Shown here one piece after another: positions 7,960 to 9,998 of a stretch of DNA of 9,998 nt. The notes under the pieces are model-generated. The model searched no databases. It had not been told where the DNA came from and saw only the letters and a list, made by a program, of their open reading frames with translations. Every line of letters starts with the position of its first letter. Within the stretch, counting starts at the first letter, position 1. The translations under genes and the position numbers were made by a program. This DNA comes from Flavobacteriales bacterium (GTDB lineage: Bacteria > Bacteroidota > Bacteroidia > Flavobacteriales_D > Sanyastnellaceae), in NCBI GenBank assembly GCA_015663855.1, contig DQRJ01000039.1, positions 1 to 9,998 on the forward strand, written 5' to 3'.

Positions 7960-8034
7960 CCGATTTTGAAGGGGATTTAGAGCCGTTGATCAAATTTAAA
8001 CGTGAAAAAATCAACAGATAAGAAAGTGCTTTGA
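7960..8034 (+). repeat. Dispersed intergenic repeat, copy 3 (divergent, gene-tail-like)
   Basis: Bases 7971-8025 align without gaps to copy 2 at about 43 of 55 positions, and the shared CCGAT lies upstream at 7960-7964. Its frame reads EADFEGDLEPLIKFKREKINR and ends at TAA 8019-8021. Most differences from copy 2 are synonymous or conservative, and upstream there is one missing codon rather than a frameshift. It lies in the 241-bp gap between the divergent FG-GAP and small-membrane-protein genes. Nothing else in that gap is convincing, and no good TAnnTTTG promoter was found for either gene. Confidence 0.7.
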
Positions 8035-8064
8035 AGTACATTAGAAGTCTTAAATCAAATTATT

Positions 8065-8508
8065 ATGAAAATATTTATTACTGTCTTAGCTATTATATCT
8101 GCCGTTTCATTTTCTACTGCTGGTGTTAGTGCAAATCAGCCATACGACTTTGGTATAAGTATAGTAGAATTATCTGACTCAACTACAACAGATAATATTG
8201 AAAAGAAGAAGTGGGAATTGAAAACTGAGCTTAGAAAAAAGAATAAAAAAGCACTTGTTTCTGCTGCTACAGGTGGGGCAGTATTACTTGGCGGTATTGG
8301 TTTAGTTCTGATGGCAAACGGCTCCTCTTCAGGGAGTAGTAGCAGTTCTACACCATGGGTGGCAGTTGACTTTGGACAGATAATTGTGGTAATTGCGGCG
8401 GGAGTGATTGGTACTGTGATAATCGTCGCAAAGCTTATTTACACCCTTGTGAATAATCAGGCCGATTATAAAAGGAGTCTTAAGAAGCTTAGTAACCCCG
8501 CCACTTAA
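8065..8508 (+). CDS. Small membrane protein of unknown function
   Basis: The protein has 147 aa and I do not recognise it. It starts with a signal peptide or membrane segment (MKIFITVLAIISAVSFSTAG, then cleavage possibly near VSA-N). A highly charged helical stretch (EKKKWELKTELRKKNKK, 46-62) follows. Next come a Gly/Ala-rich membrane segment (about 63-84), a Ser/Gly linker (86-96), a second membrane segment (about 104-128) and a short basic tail. ATG 8065 is the only start that yields the leader; no strong ribosome binding site precedes it, which is normal in this phylum. The next gene begins 111 bp later in the same direction, and that gap holds nothing recognisable. It could be a cell-envelope protein; no enzymatic motif is visible. 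Confidence 0.75.
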   Translation: MKIFITVLAIISAVSFSTAGVSANQPYDFGISIVELSDSTTTDNIEKKKWELKTELRKKNKKALVSAATGGAVLLGGIGLVLMANGSSSGSSSSSTPWVAVDFGQIIVVIAAGVIGTVIIVAKLIYTLVNNQADYKRSLKKLSNPAT

Positions 8509-8619
8509 AGTTGAGGATATGCCGAGGCTAACAGCTAAGCTTGAATGTCCAAAAGCTCAAGGCGCCCCCCTTCACGCCACATGTGCTGACGACTTACATA
8601 GATTATAAACAAACTTCTT

Positions 8620-9390
8620 ATGCTTAGAAATATATTAAATGTACTTGTTGGTACAATTCTGTTTATTGGATTCTTTTTTAAGTTGATGCACTGGCCTGGT
8701 GCGGGTCCTACGCTTTCTGTCTCGCTATGTGGCATATCCATTCTTTCAGTAATGTATGCCATTCGTAATCGAAAGTCTCAACTTTGGATACAACACATTA
8801 TTTTCCCCGTATTTCTTAATGCTTTTGCACTTAGCGTACTTTTTAAAATCATGCATTGGCCGTGTGCAAGTGTGCTCCTTGTAATTTCTATGACAGGTAT
8901 TTCACTCACTTTTTTCGAAGGGGCTCAGCGTATGCGTAAATCAATTACTGCTGTAATACCAGCAATGTTTGGACTTTCCATGATGCTTGCTTTATTTAAA
9001 ATAATGCATTGGCCTTCTATTGATTTATTAAGTTTCCTTATCCTCTTTTTAATGGCATCTATACCCGTATTGCTTTTTATAAGAGGAAAGCAACTGAAAC
9101 AAACCGCACCTAGTTTGAGCTCTCAAATGATGATGGTTGCTGCCCTGACATTGATTTCAGCCCTGATAGAATTTTCGTTTGTTATAGTTAGAGATGGTTT
9201 AGACCTTAATCATTCGCTTGCTGATTTTGCTCAAGTACTAATTTCACTGGGAATACTTATCGCTATTGGAAAAGTAATTCAAAAGGAAAATTTAAAATCA
9301 AATTCTCAAAATGACTATCTTCTTCTTCATTGTTTAGGAGGTATCTATCTTATTTCGCTAATTTTTCAGATAATGAAAAGCTGGTCTTAA
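8620..9390 (+). CDS. Polytopic membrane protein with three FK(I/L)MHWP motifs (GldL N-terminus-like)
   Basis: The protein has 256 aa and is very hydrophobic, with about seven or eight predicted membrane segments. The motif FFKLMHWPGAGP occurs at 19-30, LFKIMHWPCASVLL at 74-87 and LFKIMHWPSIDLLS at 125-138; a broken form, IFQIMKSWS, closes the protein at 248-256. Each motif ends one membrane helix and is followed by another, so the first half looks like three repeats of a helix-(FKIMHWP)-helix hairpin about 50-55 residues long. The N-terminal membrane part of the T9SS/gliding motor protein GldL carries a similar LFKIxHxPGA sequence (from memory, not searched). This protein lacks the long cytoplasmic part of GldL and is not next to gldK, gldM or gldN, so it is not GldL. 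Role unknown. ATG 8620 follows a 111-bp gap; a symmetric hairpin follows the stop. Confidence 0.82.
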   Translation: MLRNILNVLVGTILFIGFFFKLMHWPGAGPTLSVSLCGISILSVMYAIRNRKSQLWIQHIIFPVFLNAFALSVLFKIMHWPCASVLLVISMTGISLTFFEGAQRMRKSITAVIPAMFGLSMMLALFKIMHWPSIDLLSFLILFLMASIPVLLFIRGKQLKQTAPSLSSQMMMVAALTLISALIEFSFVIVRDGLDLNHSLADFAQVLISLGILIAIGKVIQKENLKSNSQNDYLLLHCLGGIYLISLIFQIMKSWS

Positions 9391-9405
9391 CTTGAGGTAG
9401 GTCAA

Positions 9406-9429
9406 AAAGTTATCTTTAGAGATAACTTT
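9406..9429. terminator. Symmetric hairpin, possible bidirectional terminator
   Basis: AAAGTTATCT (9406-9415) pairs perfectly with AGATAACTTT (9420-9429) over ten base pairs with loop TTAG. On the minus strand the stem runs into five T residues (complement of 9404-9408), so it could end the tRNA transcript. On the plus strand it lies 15 bp after the stop of the FKIMHWP gene, with only three T residues. The stem is GC-poor, which weakens the call. Confidence 0.5.
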
Positions 9430-9430
9430 A

Positions 9431-9447
9431 GTAGCCTCGCCAGGAAT
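9431..9447 (-). repeat. Duplicated 3' end of tRNA-Arg (17-bp direct repeat, att-like)
   Basis: GTAGCCTCGCCAGGAAT at 9431-9447 is identical to 9650-9666, which covers the 3' half of the T arm, the acceptor strand and one base beyond the discriminator of the complete tRNA-Arg gene. The flanks on either side differ, and the rest of a tRNA is missing here. It may be a truncated tandem tRNA copy or an attachment-site scar of an element that has since been lost. Confidence 0.7.
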
Positions 9448-9525
9448 ACCGTCGCGCTCGCTTCACTCGGCTAGGTGTTCAAGTCTGGCACTCACAGGGA
9501 ACTGATATTAGAAATGAAATCACCC

Positions 9526-9616
9526 GAGAGCTTCGCTCTTCGCATCACTCCGAGCATTGAGACATGAAGCAAGCTTCTGTCTCCTACTCGATCGTTATGC
9601 TGCACACGTTGTGTGC
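9526..9616 (-). other. Three-hairpin cassette A downstream of tRNA-Arg
   Basis: In plus coordinates it has three parts. First, GAGAGC-TTC-GCTCTT at 9526-9540 (six pairs, one G-U in one orientation). Second, 18 nt later, an 11-bp hairpin at 9559-9583 with outer stem GAGACA/TGTCTC, a single bulged T (9565) and core GAAGC-AA-GCTTC. Third, 18 nt after that, GCACAC-GTT-GTGTGC at 9602-9616. An extra hairpin GACTGAT/ATCAGTC (9619-9625 with 9638-9644) lies between the cassette and the tRNA. Read on the tRNA strand the cassette is downstream of tRNA-Arg. Its geometry matches cassette B. Confidence 0.65.
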
Positions 9617-9650
9617 TCGACTGATTTCTGTGTTGTTATCAGTCAGTTCG

Positions 9651-9722
9651 TAGCCTCGCCAGGAATCGAACCTGGATTTTGGGCACCGGAAACCCACGCA
9701 CTATCCATTGTACTACGAGGCC
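9651..9722 (-). tRNA. tRNA-Arg (anticodon CCG)
   Basis: The minus strand folds as a full 72-nt cloverleaf. Acceptor GGCCTCG/CGAGGCT has a G-U first pair and discriminator A; the D stem is GTAC/GTGC. The anticodon stem is TGGGT/GCCCA with loop TTCCGGT, giving anticodon CCG, which reads the arginine codon CGG. The T stem is CCAGG/CCTGG with loop TTCGATT. No CCA is encoded. The last 16 nt plus one flanking base are duplicated at 9431-9447. Confidence 0.95.
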
Positions 9723-9748
9723 AAAAAAGTTCGTCTTCACGAGCTTTA
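9723..9748 (-). terminator. Terminator-like hairpin immediately upstream of tRNA-Arg
   Basis: On the minus strand AAAG-C-TCGT, loop GAAG, ACGA-A-CTTT forms two four-bp stems around one C.A mismatch and runs into six T residues (complement of 9723-9728), directly abutting the first base of tRNA-Arg. It could weaken read-through from tRNA-Ala or serve as a processing signal. On the plus strand the mismatch becomes a U-G pair, making a continuous nine-pair stem. Confidence 0.35.
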
Positions 9749-9761
9749 AAGGAGAAGGATT

Positions 9762-9779
9762 ACCTCGCTGGCGCGAGGT
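9762..9779. repeat. Perfect 7-bp hairpin in the tRNA spacer
   Basis: ACCTCGC (9762-9768) pairs with GCGAGGT (9773-9779) around a 4-nt loop TGGC. No T tract follows on either strand. It lies between hairpin cassette B and tRNA-Arg; no counterpart was found at the equivalent place beyond cassette A. Confidence 0.5.
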
Positions 9780-9811
9780 GATCCCCGATTAACTCAGTTA
9801 AACTACAGTAA

Positions 9812-9903
9812 ACTCTCTGCGAGAGTGCCCGCAAATCCGTAACCTGAAAGCTGAAGCAAGCTTCGCTTTCGATTTACTCCTTTGCTTCCACAACTGCGTT
9901 GTG
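9812..9903 (-). other. Three-hairpin cassette B downstream of tRNA-Ala
   Basis: In plus coordinates it has three parts. First, ACTCTC-TGC-GAGAGT at 9812-9826. Second, 19 nt later, an 11-bp hairpin at 9846-9870 with outer stem GAAAGC/GCTTTC, a single bulged T (9852) and core GAAGC-AA-GCTTC. Third, 18 nt after that, CACAAC-TGC-GTTGTG at 9889-9903. The 21 nt between it and the tRNA-Ala 3' end share TGTTGTT and a terminal TTCG with the corresponding spacer behind tRNA-Arg. Confidence 0.65.
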
Positions 9904-9924
9904 ATTTACTGTTGTTTAACTTCG

Positions 9925-9998
9925 TGGAGATACGGGGATTCGAACCCCGGACCCCTTGCATGCCATGCAAGTGCGCTAGCCAGCTGCGCCATACCCCC
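9925..9998 (-). tRNA. tRNA-Ala (anticodon GGC)
   Basis: The minus strand folds as a 74-nt cloverleaf whose first base is the last base of the window. Acceptor GGGGGTA/TATCTCC includes the G3-U70 pair that marks alanine tRNAs, with discriminator A. The D stem is GCGC/GCGC. The anticodon stem is CTTGC/GCAAG with loop ATGGCAT, giving anticodon GGC. The variable loop is GGGTC. The T stem is CGGGG/CCCCG with loop TTCGAAT. No CCA is encoded; it is followed by CGAA, as is tRNA-Arg. Confidence 0.96.

Noticed and set aside
8509..8619. Possible RNA or regulatory element between the two membrane-protein genes
   Set aside because: Only weak 4-5-bp inverted repeats and no promoter-like box were found; nothing beyond ordinary spacer can be supported.
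9557..9781. Plus-strand open frame of 74 codons containing ASPGIEPG
   Set aside because: It runs antisense through tRNA-Arg. The ASPGIEPG-type peptide is a well-known artefact of translating the complement of a tRNA T arm, and the rest covers the hairpin cassette.
9736..9850. A third, degenerate tRNA between tRNA-Arg and tRNA-Ala
   Set aside because: The D-arm-like TAGTTTAACTG and the 7-bp hairpin at 9762-9779 suggested one, but no acceptor or T arm forms and the hairpin loop is 4 nt rather than 7.
1..9998. CRISPR array, insertion sequence, prophage or defence system
   Set aside because: There are no regularly spaced identical repeats, transposase, integrase, nuclease or phage structural genes in any frame examined. 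The repeats in the first gene are protein-coding and diverged.

Overview
The window looks like chromosomal DNA from a marine-type member of the Bacteroidota (order Flavobacteriales, Cryomorphaceae-like by inference). The evidence is: secreted proteins ending in type IX secretion (T9SS) sorting tails, a cysteine-rich 'GCT...NY.P.A...DDGSC' repeat protein typical of this group, a TTG/TAnnTTTG-style promoter, weak or absent Shine-Dalgarno sequences, and tRNA genes without an encoded CCA end. No taxonomic search was possible, so the family-level placement is an inference.

Layout. Bases 1-2226 are the 3' part of a very large cysteine-rich extracellular repeat protein, which ends in a calcium-loop motif and is followed by a clear intrinsic terminator. 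Bases 2338-4868 hold two secreted proteins in the same direction: a YadA-head-like beta-roll protein, then, 35 bp later, a PHB-depolymerase/feruloyl-esterase-type hydrolase. The hydrolase carries one copy of the same DDGSC repeat and a T9SS-like tail. A fatty acid desaturase (5032-5967) follows. On the opposite strand is a secreted protein with an Ig-like domain, a seven-repeat FG-GAP propeller and a T9SS tail (6135-7823). Then come two plus-strand membrane proteins: a small protein of unknown function (8065-8508) and a polytopic protein with three FK(I/L)MHWP motifs reminiscent of the N-terminus of GldL (8620-9390). The right end (9391-9998) is a minus-strand tRNA cluster with tRNA-Ala(GGC) and tRNA-Arg(CCG).

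The surface proteins (1-4868 and 6135-7823) share modules: DDGSC repeats, DxNxDG calcium loops, and a 'DL..FL..YG' half-dockerin-like motif. They look like an outer-surface or secreted set. The desaturase and the two membrane proteins have no evident functional link to them.

Two signals are not explained by ordinary annotation. (1) Behind each tRNA there is a three-hairpin cassette with the same geometry (6-bp/3-nt hairpin, 18-19 nt, an 11-bp hairpin with a bulged T and an invariant 13-nt core, exactly 18 nt, 6-bp/3-nt hairpin). The lower stems differ in sequence between the two cassettes but stay paired. (2) Three dispersed intergenic copies of a roughly 55-85-bp element (4874-4956, 6063-6131, 7960-8034), all in the same orientation, read in one frame as related tails of the form L-I-K-x-x-R-E-K-(L/I)-N-R. 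Their differences are codon-like and include an in-frame 3-nt indel. In addition, the last 17 bp of the tRNA-Arg region are duplicated 219 bp away.
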